In this document: positions 12,023-23,456 of the stretch, piece by piece
Position numbering within the stretch: the first letter of the stretch is position 1
How the letters are laid out: each line of letters opens with the position of its first letter
From: Aquanectria penicillioides
Taxonomy: Eukaryota > Ascomycota > Sordariomycetes > Hypocreales > Nectriaceae
Direction of reading: 5' to 3'
Assembly (NCBI GenBank): GCA_003415625.1
Contig: PYIU01000001.1
Span: forward strand, 310,001-374,000
Length of the DNA stretch: 64,000 nucleotides
The notes under the pieces: model-generated
What the model was told of the DNA's origin: nothing
The model's input: the letters and a program-made list of their open reading frames with translations, nothing else
Database searches by the model: none
Position numbers and translations under genes: made by a program

Positions 12023-13801
12023 CTATGAGATGATCCGACGCCATATAGATTCCTTCTTCCTCCTTCCTCCTGGCCTTTCTTCCGTGTTTAGCTCATTTCG
12101 TTGTCCCGTGCTAACCAGATAGGTGTTTATAGCCGAGTCCATTGCGTCGTCGAAAAGACTCGCCCGATAAATGGGTTCCACGCTCATGTCGATAAAAATG
12201 TACTTTGAAGACTTCGCGATGACCGCCTCCGCATCAACGCGCACACGGTTCGCTCGCAGTTCCGCTTCTTGTCCTGTTGGTAACGGTGTGAACATTGCCT
12301 GCAGGCTTTCAAACTGAAATCTTTCCTCTTCAACTTTGTCCACGTTATCAGGATCACTCCTGGGAGCGGGAGGTAGCTCCATAGCCCTGAATCCGGTTTT
12401 GAACTCGGTAGATGATCCGACCATGACCAACACCCTGCCCCCATCTACACGTGAAAATACTATCGCAGCGACAAGCTGGCTTTGGCCCTTGCTTCCTCTG
12501 AAAGCAACCGGCATTGATTTCGGAACCCAGTCTCGAACATTTCCGCCGCGGCTTGACAAGATCCTACCTGGTGGGTCGCTCGCTTGCTCAGCAGAGGTAA
12601 TCAATTTGACGACTGTGTAATCTTGTATGGAAGGGCCCTTGCGGAGCTGTAGAATGTGTTGTGGGAAAACCCCTTCAGACTCGGCCCAACCTGATTCCGG
12701 GAAATTCTGACGCACGAATATCGTCTTGGGTTGGCCTCTGTCATGGACTTTCGCCAGTTGATTTACTCGCACTCGAGCATATTGCTGATCTCCATATGAT
12801 GACTTCTTGAGATAGATGGCGATAAAGTTGGAATCCTCGTAGTCTGGCGGCGCGGGGCAATCTAAGGCTGCGAGGAATAGGTCTTCGCTACGACGAGTTA
12901 TGGGCAATTCGATGGAGAGGCCGCGGTTGGTCATGTTGTACGGGAGTCGGGGTTCCCAGTCCTGGTAGGGCAGCATGGAGTTGGAATATTGAAATGCCAA
13001 CGGAGACTTGGCCAGTAGGCCATGGAGAGCGTCAGGTGGAGCGTCTAGGTCAACCCATGTGAAGAGAGATTGGTCGTCCGAGAGCTTCATGATTTCTTCT
13101 TGGAGACGGAGGAACGCCTTGTCGCCTTCGCCATACAACATGGGCATGTTGACGCCGAATAAGCCCATCAGAGAGTATGCCAGGTCCTCCTGTCTAGTTG
13201 TCCTTCTATGCGAAGCCCAGGACATGCGTTTCGCAACACTTGCGGACGTGATCGATCTTGCTCCGACGAGAATTTCTTCATCGATACCTGTAATTTTGGA
13301 TATTGGTTGACTCAAGGCGGCCTTGGTCTGAATCGTGGTCCAGTCCATGGCATAAAATATTACCACAGCAGGCGCTAAGAGTTCCTGAAGTGTCCAACCC
13401 CGAGTGAACCACTTACACTTTGCAAACTCGGAGTCATCTTGCGTTACGTCGACAGTTGCAGGGACGTCTGCGAGATACGCGTAGCATACTTTGGCCGCCT
13501 GGTACCATTTGAACATGGAGTTGATGGACTCGGACAGCTCTGCGCTGCTCGACTTGTCAATGCAGCAGGAATCAATCCAAACATACTCTAAGCCATCGGC
13601 AATGGCTTGATAACAGGTGTATCGGACTTTGGGAAACTGCCTTCTGGATGAGGAGGTATGCCCTTTGATGTCTTCAAACAGGACCTCGTCGCTGTCCCAA
13701 GTGTGTGATAAGATGGCATATTCGGGTACTTGATCTTGAGGAAAATCGACCATCAGAAGGGTCGAGGGATCCTCGATGGAAGAAGCCTTCAACAGTCGCA
13801 T
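12023..13801 (-). CDS. HET domain protein (HET-E-like N-terminal type)
   Basis: Intronless, 592 aa, starting at the ATG at 13801. Signature blocks: YAILSHTW at about 28-35, LEYVWIDSCCIDK at about 71-83, and ESINSMFKWYQAAKVCYAYL at about 91-110, then WFTRGWTLQELLAP near 131-144. The middle part carries RQEDLAYSLMGLFGVNMPML, the region normally found after this HET subtype. Unlike the STAND proteins with the same N-terminus, there is no NACHT domain and no WD40 or ankyrin repeat; the C-terminal 300 residues look unrelated to known repeats. It is convergent with the HET gene ending at 11947 and differs from it in subtype, so the pair is not a recent duplication. Confidence 0.93.
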   Translation of the reverse strand: MRLLKASSIEDPSTLLMVDFPQDQVPEYAILSHTWDSDEVLFEDIKGHTSSSRRQFPKVRYTCYQAIADGLEYVWIDSCCIDKSSSAELSESINSMFKWYQAAKVCYAYLADVPATVDVTQDDSEFAKCKWFTRGWTLQELLAPAVVIFYAMDWTTIQTKAALSQPISKITGIDEEILVGARSITSASVAKRMSWASHRRTTRQEDLAYSLMGLFGVNMPMLYGEGDKAFLRLQEEIMKLSDDQSLFTWVDLDAPPDALHGLLAKSPLAFQYSNSMLPYQDWEPRLPYNMTNRGLSIELPITRRSEDLFLAALDCPAPPDYEDSNFIAIYLKKSSYGDQQYARVRVNQLAKVHDRGQPKTIFVRQNFPESGWAESEGVFPQHILQLRKGPSIQDYTVVKLITSAEQASDPPGRILSSRGGNVRDWVPKSMPVAFRGSKGQSQLVAAIVFSRVDGGRVLVMVGSSTEFKTGFRAMELPPAPRSDPDNVDKVEEERFQFESLQAMFTPLPTGQEAELRANRVRVDAEAVIAKSSKYIFIDMSVEPIYRASLFDDAMDSAINTYLVSTGQRNELNTEERPGGRRKKESIWRRIIS

Positions 13802-14700
13802 GGTTGATGTGCAAGGGCATCGGGGACAAGGCTGCGAGGCATACTAGTATTCGGTGGATACACGGACGGCACAGTGGATACATGCCCAGACGATCAATTT
13901 CTCATCTATTTATTCACATCCCTGTTGTGATCACATGACTTGAAGGCATCACAGCCAACGGATCAATGTCTCAACTCTCAAGTGGCTTGGAGGGGTATAC
14001 CAGTAGTGGTGCCAAGATTGAAACCTCAAGACCAACAGACGGGCTCGGAAATGCACACGTGGAGAGGGGAAACGAACAGGCTACTAGGTGGTATTGGGGA
14101 CACGGCGTCGCAAAAGACGCCACCGCGTCACTACGACGTTGAATTCGCATAGGGATACCAGCAGTTGATTATGAGGCGATCATATCTAGGTATATACACA
14201 TCATGATATTTGAGTCTTTGATTGAGGTTATTGTAACACCAGGCTAAAGATGGAACTCGTTGTTTAGGGCAAGTTCAATGTCAAGACATGGAACCGTGCA
14301 CAATCCTAATTCAGCTTAGCTCGGTGCTTTTCCCTTCTAAAGTACGTGTGTTTTATGCCTCCCACTTGAGTCACATCGGCTAAAATTAGTAGCGAAGGAT
14401 CACTCTGGCCTCATCCCATTCGCACTGCTAACTCAAGGCGTACTCGGTCGAAAGAATGTAAGGCTGTGGCACCCCTGTATGCCTGCTCAGAGTAGGTATT
14501 GGCCGGGCAAATCCTCGTGGCAGCGTAGTGGCTGAGTCAACACTTGTTACACTTGGCATCAAATCAAATGACCGAGCCCTAGTCTTGGCTAATGCAACTG
14601 TGATTAAAATGGCCAACCGTTCTTGTCTGCCCCTTTTGCGTTTTTTCTAGAATAAGACCAAGAACACGACTTCGTTATTCACCCTCGACGCCTTTTCATT
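13802..14700. other. intergenic, promoter region
   Basis: Divergent spacer between the minus-strand HET gene and the LITAF gene. No gene or RNA gene could be supported. Confidence 0.5.
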
Positions 14701-15448
14701 ATGTCGCAACAACAGCCAAACAACATGAGCTTTCCCCCAGACTCCAAGGCCGCAACGGCACCAGAAGTTATGCAACAGCAACAGCAACAGCAGCAGCAGC
14801 AGCAGCAGCATGCGCCCCCAGCCTATGGAACCCTGAACGGCCCAGCACCGGCCAGAGTTGTTCCGGACAACATCATTCAAAATGAGTGAGTTCTGAATCG
14901 CTCGATCGAATTCAACAAAGGCAGGGCGATGCTAAAAGCATCTAGGCAGACTCCGCCCGTGGAGCTGGGCAATGTCATCACAACGCAACCTATGAATCCT
15001 GCCATTGCCGCCGTTCCTGATCTTGCCAAGGTGACCCCGCTCGAGAGGCTTGGCGACAAGCCCGAGTGGATTGATTGCGAGTTTTGCAAGCATCGGGCCA
15101 TGACGAGGGTCGAAACCGAGGGAAGTGGCATGCAAATGTAAGAATTCGCCAATGCAGCTTTCCACAACGACTAGTTGTCAAGAAGTCGCTAACAATCATA
15201 TTTTCAGGGTTGCTGGTGTCGTCTGCTGCCTTTTCTGCATCTGTCTAGCCTGTGTCCCCTGCATTGCAGGATGGTTTGAGAACACACACTACTACTGCAC
15301 CCACTGCAGGCAAAAGGTGGCAACTCGTCCCCACGATGGACAGATCCAGGTATTTAAGCCATCGCCTGCAGCAACTCAAGTCACTTCACGGTTTCCCACC
15401 GCTCCGCAGCCCGTGTTGCCGAATAAGCCACGGGGTAGGAGTGCTTAG
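14701..15448 (+). CDS. LITAF-type zinc-ribbon membrane protein with polyglutamine tract
   Basis: Three exons: 14701-14885, 14946-15137, 15208-15448 (205 aa). The N-terminus is disordered, with 12 consecutive Gln (CAA/CAG, bases 14773-14808) followed directly by a PPAY motif that can bind WW domains of Nedd4/Rsp5-type ligases. The LITAF (SIMPLE) domain has its first CxxC at Cys106/Cys109 (DCEFC), a Cys-rich hydrophobic membrane-inserting segment at about 127-149, and the second CxxC at Cys156/Cys159 (YYCTHC). The two CxxC pairs bind one zinc at the cytosolic face of endosomal or lysosomal membranes. Both introns restore the frame and the GCTAAC branch point is visible in the second. A short basic, Pro-rich tail follows. 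Confidence 0.9.
14773..14808 (+). repeat. (CAR)12 trinucleotide repeat encoding polyGln
   Basis: Three CAA-CAG pairs followed by six CAG codons, inside exon 1 of the LITAF gene. The pure CAG part is likely to vary in length between strains. Confidence 0.95.
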
Positions 15449-17008
15449 GTACGAGGCGATAATGAGAGATGTGATTGTATTGAAGGATCTTGATCGCGAC
15501 AATTGGATGGCGAGAATGATTGATTTTTGGCAATTATTTAGTTATATACCCAACATACGCAAGCAGAATATTTACTAGAATTTCGCAAGGACGAGATATT
15601 TGAACGACGCTCTGTGCACATCCACATCTGGACCCGCGGCGAAGAAGCTGATGACTGCCCTCATCTTCAATGAAAATAAAAGAGCGACGTAATAATCCTG
15701 ATTACTTGAACTTGAAGGAAATACGCTCTACTTGATGGCGATCCTAGATTGAAATAATTGATCTCAGATTCGATGACCCTGCTGAATGGCGAGACCTAGC
15801 TTGAACAATAGAGAGCGTTGCTAGATTGGGAATAAAGTATAGCCTGACGATCCCCCTCTAGCGACCTCTTAGGGGCGTAGTCTACTGTGGTTACATACAA
15901 AAGTCAAACCCCCTTGTCGAGCACTCTTTCTACCAGTCTAGCTATATTTGGTAGATCGTTGCAAGGTTGGCATAGATACCTTCTAGTACTTGATTGACAG
16001 CACAGGTTGAGTAATGCAACAGTACATGCCCTACGGGTTAAACTTACCCCTGCCCCAGAGTATGATCGGGTGCTTCTAGTACCTATACGAACTGCGGGGT
16101 GGCGAATAAATGCAAGCGATTGGCCTTCTGTTTTCCCTCGTATAGGTAGGGCTGAATCTTTCCTGTCTAGGAGGTATGTTGCGTGGCTGTGGGTGGCGAT
16201 GGTTCATGAGACAACCTGTCTTGCTACTACCAATGGAAACATAACTCTTAGACAGTGTAGATGGCTGGTGCCCGACGGAGAGTACATTTTAAAACTTTCT
16301 CGAACATAATTCGACAGATGTGGGGACATTTCTTGCTCTAGGCAAGTAGTGCAAGCCTGATGAACCGATTCGTTGTGGAATTCCCATACTGTGAGGCGAC
16401 TCCACCATGGATTGTCGGGCACCCCGAACGATAGGACGAGGACAATAGTCTTGAATGGAAGCGAAAAAAAGAAAAGGCGAAAGGAACAAGTGAAAAGATG
16501 GCGAAGGAAGAAAATGGGAGAGAAAAAGAGGCTATCTAAATAAGAGAGGCAGACTAGAGCCAGTATGCTTACGCAACTGGTGGAATATTCAAGCTCAACA
16601 CTGATTGAGGGCAAGTTGAGCGTCAACACCACGGCGCAAGTCCACCAACTGCGCGAGTCCTCTCGCCCCGGCAGCTTGCCCAGACGCAGAAAGGTTTGCC
16701 CGGAACCGACTAGAGAAAACAGGATTTAAAAAAAGCAAATACACAAAATAAGGCTACATTTTGAACTTTGTGTGTAGTTATTGGCCCAGGCTAATCTGCA
16801 TCGTGCTGACAGCTAATGTCCTATAGCACCGGCTAGTCGGGTCTTCAATTAATGCGTAGCGCGTCACGTATTGGGACACAGTAATTAGCTAAGCTGTCCC
16901 GCCTATTGGCCCATGCCATCCAGTAATCACAAAAACCTCAACAAGACAAGACGCTGACCGCAATCATCGCCTCACCGCTTCCCAATTGACTGGTGCGGTT
17001 CGTTCACT
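15449..17008. other. intergenic, no gene seen
   Basis: No supported gene. A perfect 10-base inverted repeat, ACCTATACGA at 16081-16090 and TCGTATAGGT at 16138-16147, is separated by 47 bases. The last 250 bases are probably promoter of the P450 gene. Confidence 0.5.
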
Positions 17009-18691
17009 ATGGCCGATTCGGTCCTCCAGGGAGTCCTCCTCAGCTGGCAATCGTCGCCGGCATGGGTGACGGCCTTGGTCATCGCCGTTGTGCCGCTGGC
17101 CTGGCTCGCCAAGAGGGTTCTCTTCCCAACGTTTGGCGACAAGGAGCCCCCTGTAATAAGGCCGAGAATCCCCTTCATCGGGCACATTATCGCCATGGGC
17201 AAGGAGAGGACCAGCTTCTATCGTCGGTTGTACAGGGAGAATGCCCTGCCCATCTGCACGCTGCCAATGTTGGCCGGGAAGATGTATGTGATCAACTCGC
17301 CGAACCTGATTTCCTCGGCCATGCGCAGCAAGGACCTTTCATTCGACGCCTTTACAATTGAGTTTGCCAGCGGGGCTGTGAGTCCCCCGATGAAAGTTTC
17401 AATAACAATCGATCTGACTGGTGCATCGCTTCTAGCTTGGAATGACAAAGGATCAGGCTCAGGTCTATGCCCAGCCTGGAGTCTTGGATGAAGTGCACGA
17501 TGTCGTCTATTCGTCCTTGGCTGGCGAGAACCTCAACAAGATGATGGCCCGTGGTCTCAAGGCCCTTTCTTCGTCGTTGAATCAAATTGACCGTAAAGAC
17601 ACTGTCCATGTTCCTAATTCCTTCAACTGGCTTCGTGGCATGATGTTCAATGCAATCATGGAGTCATTATACGGAGAGAACAACCTCTTCCATGAGGAAG
17701 CATTAGAGTGTATTTGGTAAGAATCTCACCTTGGACATGATCTCAACTCGCCTCTCGACTACACCAATGCTAACATAACTCTCAATCTAGGGAATATGAC
17801 AAAGCCATCGCTCTCTTGGCTCTTAACGTCATGCCTAGTTTGATCGCAGGAAAGGCTCTCACCGCGCGAAGCCGAGCTCAAACCATCCTCACGCCATTCT
17901 ATCTTGCGCAGAACTACCACAAACCAGACGTGGCCGCCATCATCACAGGTCGCGCCGTCCTGCAACGGAGGCTTGGAGTACCCGACGAATCTCTCGGCAA
18001 GATTGAATTCATCATCCCTTGGGCAGCTAGCGTCAACACTATCCCGACTCTTTTCTGGCTTTTCGCACACACCCTCGGGCTCCCAGAGTGGTTGGACAGG
18101 GTTCGGAAAGAGCTGGATGCAGTCGCTATCATCACCACCAACACCGCCGGTGCACGCGTCGCGACCGTCAGCATGGCCAAGCTGAGAAAGGAATGCCCCT
18201 CGCTGTTGGCATGCTACCACGAAACGAACCGACTCTTCAATGACAACGTGGCCAATCGACGCGTCACGCAGGACATGGTACTTCAAGATCCTACGGATGG
18301 CAAGGAATACCTCCTCACCAAGGGTACCAACGTCCAATGGACGTCTTCCGTCATCCAATTGGATCCCAAGGTCTGGGGTCCCGATGCCCATCGCTTCAAG
18401 CCCTCAAAATGGGTGGACGAGCAACCCAAGGAGCAATGGCGCAAGTCTATGATTCCATTTGGTGGTGGTAGGATCCTATGCCCCGGCAAGCAATTTGCCG
18501 AGAACGAGATTCTGGCCTGCATTGGTGGTGTAGTGTTGGGTTTCGACGTGGATGGCATTCAGATGCCGGAGCCAGTGGACCCTCATGCGGGTGGCAACGT
18601 GAAGAGGCCGGAATGGGGCGATGTTGACCCGAGCATCAAAGTCACACGAAGGAAGGGCTGGCAAGACATTGAATTTGATTTCATTCCCTAG
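17009..18691 (+). CDS. cytochrome P450 (CYP7/CYP8-like class)
   Basis: Three exons: 17009-17377, 17436-17716, 17791-18691 (516 aa). An N-terminal membrane anchor (about 16-38) is followed by a basic/Pro hinge (VIRPRIPFIGH). The I helix lacks the usual AGxDT and reads WAASVNTIPTLFW (about 294-306), as in the CYP7/CYP8 group of sterol hydroxylases, prostacyclin synthase and their fungal relatives. The K-helix ExxR is Glu361-Arg364 (ETNR) and the haem loop is FGGGRILCPG with Cys447 as thiolate ligand. All key residues are present. The enzyme should sit in the ER membrane and either mono-oxygenate or isomerise a lipid-like substrate; the substrate is unknown. It is convergent with the C2H2 activator, 206 bases apart. 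Confidence 0.93.
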
Positions 18692-18897
18692 TTTGGCTCG
18701 AGAGCGAGGTAGCGACATGGGTCTGAACAGGACAAAGAAAGCTAATTGTGGTGAAGCCTGTGGCGACGGTCTGTAGATGAATAATATAAATCAAAGATTC
18801 AACAGACCCGCCAAATATTCTTCTACGGAATTCGTTTCTGTGAACATGGTCCGTTTCCTGGTATAAACCAAACTGCTAGAGCAGTTATAATTAGATC

Positions 18898-21224
18898 TCA
18901 ATATCCCGCTGAAATGGCCTCTTCCAGTACAGTAGTCATAGATGAACCCATAGCCCAGACATTTCGCTCTTTCCAAAAGTTCAATACTGCTTTGATATAG
19001 TATTCCTCTCCCTTCTCCGGAGACGCAGCAAAATCAGACTCGTCGCCCTGTTCTAGCCCCTGTTGGGACCAGACCACTTCCATGATGGAGTGGAATATTA
19101 CAGAACACGCCTCGTATTTCCTGCGGGGGTGACCTTGAGATAATGCTCGTGTGCGCAGCTCCCTGGCCGCCCACCGTAAAGACCTCCAGACTGCCAGGAG
19201 GATTCTATACGTAGCCACAGTTTCCCACGGCGCTTCCCGAAATGCGGCCTGGCTGCCGCTATTGTGGATGGATAATAGTGTATCCATCGCATCGTCAAGG
19301 ACCACTAGAAGCGCATCGTCGCCTGAATTTGAACCCGGGAGAGCAAGCTGGCCTCGTCTAGCACCAGAGTATAATCCAAGTGTCAAATGGGTGGCCGTTG
19401 CGAGCCCCGCAACAACACTGCTGTCGACGATGCCGCCGATCAAGAGGTCATCAGGCTTATAGAGAGCAACTTTGACCGACAAGGCCATTCGTTCGAGGGT
19501 TCTCCAGATGGGCCCATCCATCGCGTCCATATTCGGGTCCCTCTGTTTTATAACATCTGATATGTGGCGTAGGGCTGCGTTTATCTGTCTATTCTGTGAT
19601 TGCGTAAAGATATGGAAGGCGGATGGGTCTGCGAGGCCTGGTGGGAATTGGTAGCAGCAGCGGGTGAGGTCTCGAACGAAGAGATCAAGATTGGTGAGCA
19701 CAAAGAGCGTGGCCATGGGCGACGCCGATAGCGCTGAAATGAGGTAAGGGCTTGTTATTTCGGACATTAACGACTGGGTAGCCAACGATAAAGACCTAGA
19801 TACCGGACATGGAAAGCCAAGAGAATCATCGAGCTCGAGCATTGACATGATGCTTGACTCGCTCTCGAGCTTATCTAGCCAGTCCTGAGCTGTGTCCGAT
19901 TCCCAGAGCGATCGTGGAAGCGGCAGCTCCCAATCAAGCTCAATAGGAGATGTCAACGGGCGTAGGTTGCATGGGGCTAAGATGTGGTAGTCGAGGAAAA
20001 TAAGGGTGTACACGGACAACTTCATGGACTCTTCTTCGACGTATTGTATCCACGAGTTGTGGAGTGCTTGGTCATCGCTAGCCAGGGCCGTCCTGACGCC
20101 GGGCTTGGCCCAAGATCGTGACTCAGGCGTAGCGACTGACTGTCGTAGAACACCGAGTTCTTGGGCTGCCTGTCGTTTTTATCATGTCAGGGCTGTGATT
20201 GTACTGAATAAGGGGCAGGTAAGATTCTTACGTCCACCAGCGAGCGCAACATAGATTTTGCTTTTCCATAACGATAAGCACCACCCATGTAGGCGCCGTA
20301 GATAATGTGCAGGAGCCAGGCCTGCATTATCCAAGTTCTCCGCAGCTCTCTCCAGTCTGCTCCAACCTAGTATGAAAGTTAGCGACCTCTGGTCAGCCAG
20401 CTAGCATGGAGAATTAGACGTCGACGCACAACACGAGAGAGCTCCTTGCGCCCGGTATCCCATAGGCTTTGACTCCACAGCATACAAACCGCACCCTCCT
20501 CATCGGGCAGTGTTTGTGCTGTGTACAGCGCGCCAATGGCGACTATGATATTCTGCAACACAAGAGGTGTTTCCTCACTTAGGGTTGGACGGTGTATCAG
20601 CGGAAACGACGGGTGGAAATACTCCAGGTAAGCTGCAATATAAGTCCTTTTCGTTGCCGAGTTTTCCCTAAGGTGCAGCACATGGGTGAGAAGGGATGCA
20701 AAGGCACGCGACAGGCGCCAGGGGCATGGGTTCAACGTACCTGAGCATAGGATCCAATGAGGCCCCCCAGTCATGTCGTCTGCATGACCCTTGGAGTTTC
20801 CAATTATCTGATCCGTGTCTACTGCGTCCCCGTCCCCGTCCATGAGCACGATGGGGCTAAGCGAGGGGATTGGAGGAGTCGGCGGCGACGCGCAGTTCTT
20901 GGAATCTGCGTCGGGGCCGGATGAATCTGGCCGCTGGCTTCTCCTGCCCTGGCACCTCCTCGCGTGACGCTTGCAGACATCTCTGCGAGAGAATTTGGTC
21001 TGGCAATGGACGCATTCAAACGGCCGACGGTTGTCATCCCCGTGCCCTAGACTCGGTCAGTTCGGCTGCTGCTGCGCATCATGGCCACCCCCGGCCTGCC
21101 AGCTTTCTGGGGCGCGGGGGGTTTTGGGGTTGTGCCTACTTGAGCGTCGGTGTCGCTCCAAGTTTTCGTTTCTCGTAAATGTCTGCGAACACAGGTCGCA
21201 AGAAAACGGGCGAATGGAGCTCAT
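18898..21224 (-). CDS. C2H2 zinc-finger activator with fungal-specific transcription factor domain
   Basis: Four exons on the minus strand: 21224-21140, 21046-20430, 20366-20232, 20169-18898 (702 aa). Exon 1 starts at ATG 21224 and encodes a first finger (Cys9, Cys12, His25, His30). After the splice a second finger follows with Cys40, Cys43, His56 and Cys60, a C2HC variant. The rest is a fungal_trans-type regulatory domain: YLEYFHPSFPLIHRPT, then LRRTWIMQAWLLHIIYGAYM and a long helical C-terminus. Exon 2 was read without a further intron, because using the GTACGT at its middle breaks the frame. Expected role: nuclear, DNA-binding activator, possibly of the neighbouring P450, permease and monooxygenase. 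Confidence 0.9.
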
Positions 21225-22755
21225 ATCGAAGGGCGCTCACGCATCCAGAGGCCAGGATTGTTTGATGTTGCGTTTTGCCTCGTCGACGGAGCCGGCCAAA
21301 GTTTCTTGTCTCGCGCGATGTGCTGAGTCATCCGAGATGGGCTTAGGTCTGAACTGAGGGCATTTGATCTGAAGTCTTGATGTCGGATGCACACCATTAA
21401 AGGATGGTTCCTTTGATAATAGAATGATGATGAACTGGATTCTGGTCCATCTTGTTCCTCCATATTGTTTGGAAAGATGTCGTTATCGCCATTGTCTGAT
21501 GTTGCCTGTCGTACCATCCAGCTCGTGCAAGCACTTCGATTTATCTCCGTCCTAAAACACGGTGTTTTGAATCGTACTCCATGCAAATTCCAACGTTGTT
21601 GCAGGCAGAGAATTAAAGACCTTGTGTGGGTTTTCCTTCTAGGTTGTAGACAACGGGCCCGTCGGAGAGGGATGAACGCTGGGACCAGCCACCCCTGACA
21701 TTGTTTTGTGCAAGTACTCCGTATTTCGCTCGGTTATGCTCGGGAGTCGAAATGTAAACTATCGGCTTCTTTCTCATCAGTGTGGATTCATCTCCAGGGA
21801 AATCCCCCAGCAGTTCGGAGCTTCGGGGCAGAGTGCCGCAGGCGGTCTTACCAACTCACTCCTATATGACTGAGCTTGATTGAGGCCAGTCTGTGAACAC
21901 CAACGAGTTATATCCACTATACTACGTTGCTAGATTTTTAGAGCATGGTTGATAGCTTTAATTCACTGAGGCTAAAAGATTCGCAATCTAGAAAGGCAGT
22001 GACGCTGCGGTTGTGCTCCATGTGGGCTGACCAGCTCAGTGTGCATCGAGGGAGCTCCACGTGCCTTGGTCATGAAGATTCCTTTTGGTAGGTGCATTAG
22101 GTGATTGGATTTTCTATGTCTAGGGTTAGACCTTGCTGCATTATTGCTTAAGATGTGATTGGTATCCTGGGCTTTCAAGTTGGGTTGCTCTTGATTATAC
22201 GATGTCCAGGTTCACACGGGCTGGTGATAGTATCCCTAACAGCATAATAGCATCCACAACCTTTTACTTCCATCTTGAATTTGTTTAAAATCAACAGCGC
22301 TTATCACGAAACCATGCTCAGTCATATCTAGAAATGCTTGGAAACGTGCATGTGGTTTCACGCTCCAGGGTAGCGGTGGCGAGAGGCTGTTCGGAGCTTT
22401 GACCCGACATTCTGGCAGCACCACCATCTTGTCATTCGAAGAACATTACCAACACCACGGTTACGCAACATCATTCGAGAGCAGTTCAGGCCGAGGATAC
22501 CATGTACGATTGCTATTGGTTCCGCGAAAGAATGATTGTCTAGGTTGAGTCATGCTAGCAGCCGGCATCATGGGATGAGCCTCTCGGAGCCAGCGCAGTG
22601 AGTGTGGAGTGGCTGGGGTCTCGACTGGAACTCTAATCTTATCTATGGGACGGATGGGAAGGCCACTGTGCGCCCTCACCACAGAGAAGATGATGGCCAG
22701 ATATTTGATAGCCCTCGCCTCCACCCTTATCCCGTATCTCGACGAGTCGGTGGAG

Positions 22756-22767
22756 GTGGAGCTCCAC
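22756..22767. promoter_or_regulatory. palindrome GTGGAGCTCCAC, copy 1
   Basis: Perfect 12-base palindrome, about 690 bases upstream of the MFS ATG. The same palindrome plus the following ACG recurs at 22994. A symmetric site repeated in one promoter suggests a dimeric DNA-binding protein; this is inference. Confidence 0.45.
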
Positions 22768-22993
22768 ACGCGACTGGGATCAATCGGCAGCGCTCCGGAG
22801 AAGCTGGCATAGGATAGTGTCCACATCGGGGAAGCGAGAGAAAAGACGGACGACAAGAAAAGGTCTTGTGATGCCACTTCCTTCGAAAGGCAACCGTCGG
22901 CAGAATCGTCCGGCGGCTGATGTGGAGGGAGGTGGAGGTCTCTAAATGCCCATCTCGACTCTGGCTCTCCAGCACGACTCTCCCTATGCGGGG

Positions 22994-23005
22994 GTGGAGC
23001 TCCAC
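22994..23005. promoter_or_regulatory. palindrome GTGGAGCTCCAC, copy 2
   Basis: Second identical copy, 238 bases after the first and about 450 bases upstream of the MFS ATG. Both copies are followed by ACG. Confidence 0.45.
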
Positions 23006-23456
23006 ACGAAGTCTTGGTCAGACGCTTCAACGCGTTTTCAGCCAGAGCGAAGCTCCCTGCGACCGCAATCGTCAGACAAGGTTCCCCAGACTGTCTAACC
23101 AAGCCGGGGCGTAGCGTCGCAGATAAGCCGGGGTTCTTGTCTATCTGCTGTCCTCCAGGAGATGGCCATGCATGGACTATCGTCATCCGAGATGTGCGCC
23201 AGCTTCAAGGGATAGGGAGCTGACTGGGCAGGGAACAACATTTAAAACTCCACGTTTTCACGACCTCGGACAGTCTTGCTTTTCTCAGATCCTCCCAGTA
23301 CACCCTGTCACCTTTTGCCAATCACATCTTTTTTATCCCTCAAACCGCATTGATCGACATCCGTGGCTTGCATTCTCTCCTGCAGCCACTACCTGAGACT
23401 GCATAGGCCCTCAGTCACTCCTCAGAAAACCAAGCACAGGCAGCCCTACCGCCAAA

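Larger units (their letters stand above)
21225..23456. other. 2.2 kb divergent promoter region
   Basis: Lies between the C2H2 activator and the MFS gene, so it holds both promoters. No gene seen; the 241-residue minus-strand frame at 22461-23186 has no domain and skewed composition. GATA-type sites (CTTATC at 22638 and 22726, GATAAG at 23122) and two palindromes (annotated separately) lie upstream of the permease. Confidence 0.55.

Noticed and set aside
16081..16147. 10-bp inverted repeat separated by 47 bases as a mobile element
   Set aside because: No target-site duplication or internal gene; it could occur by chance.
20683..20755. Possible intron (GTACGT...TTAG) in exon 2 of the C2H2 activator
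   Set aside because: Its 73 bases break the reading frame into the transcription factor domain; the unspliced reading is continuous.
22461..23186. 241-codon minus-strand frame
   Set aside because: Composition is Pro/Ser/Arg-rich without any domain, and it overlaps the permease promoter with its palindromes.
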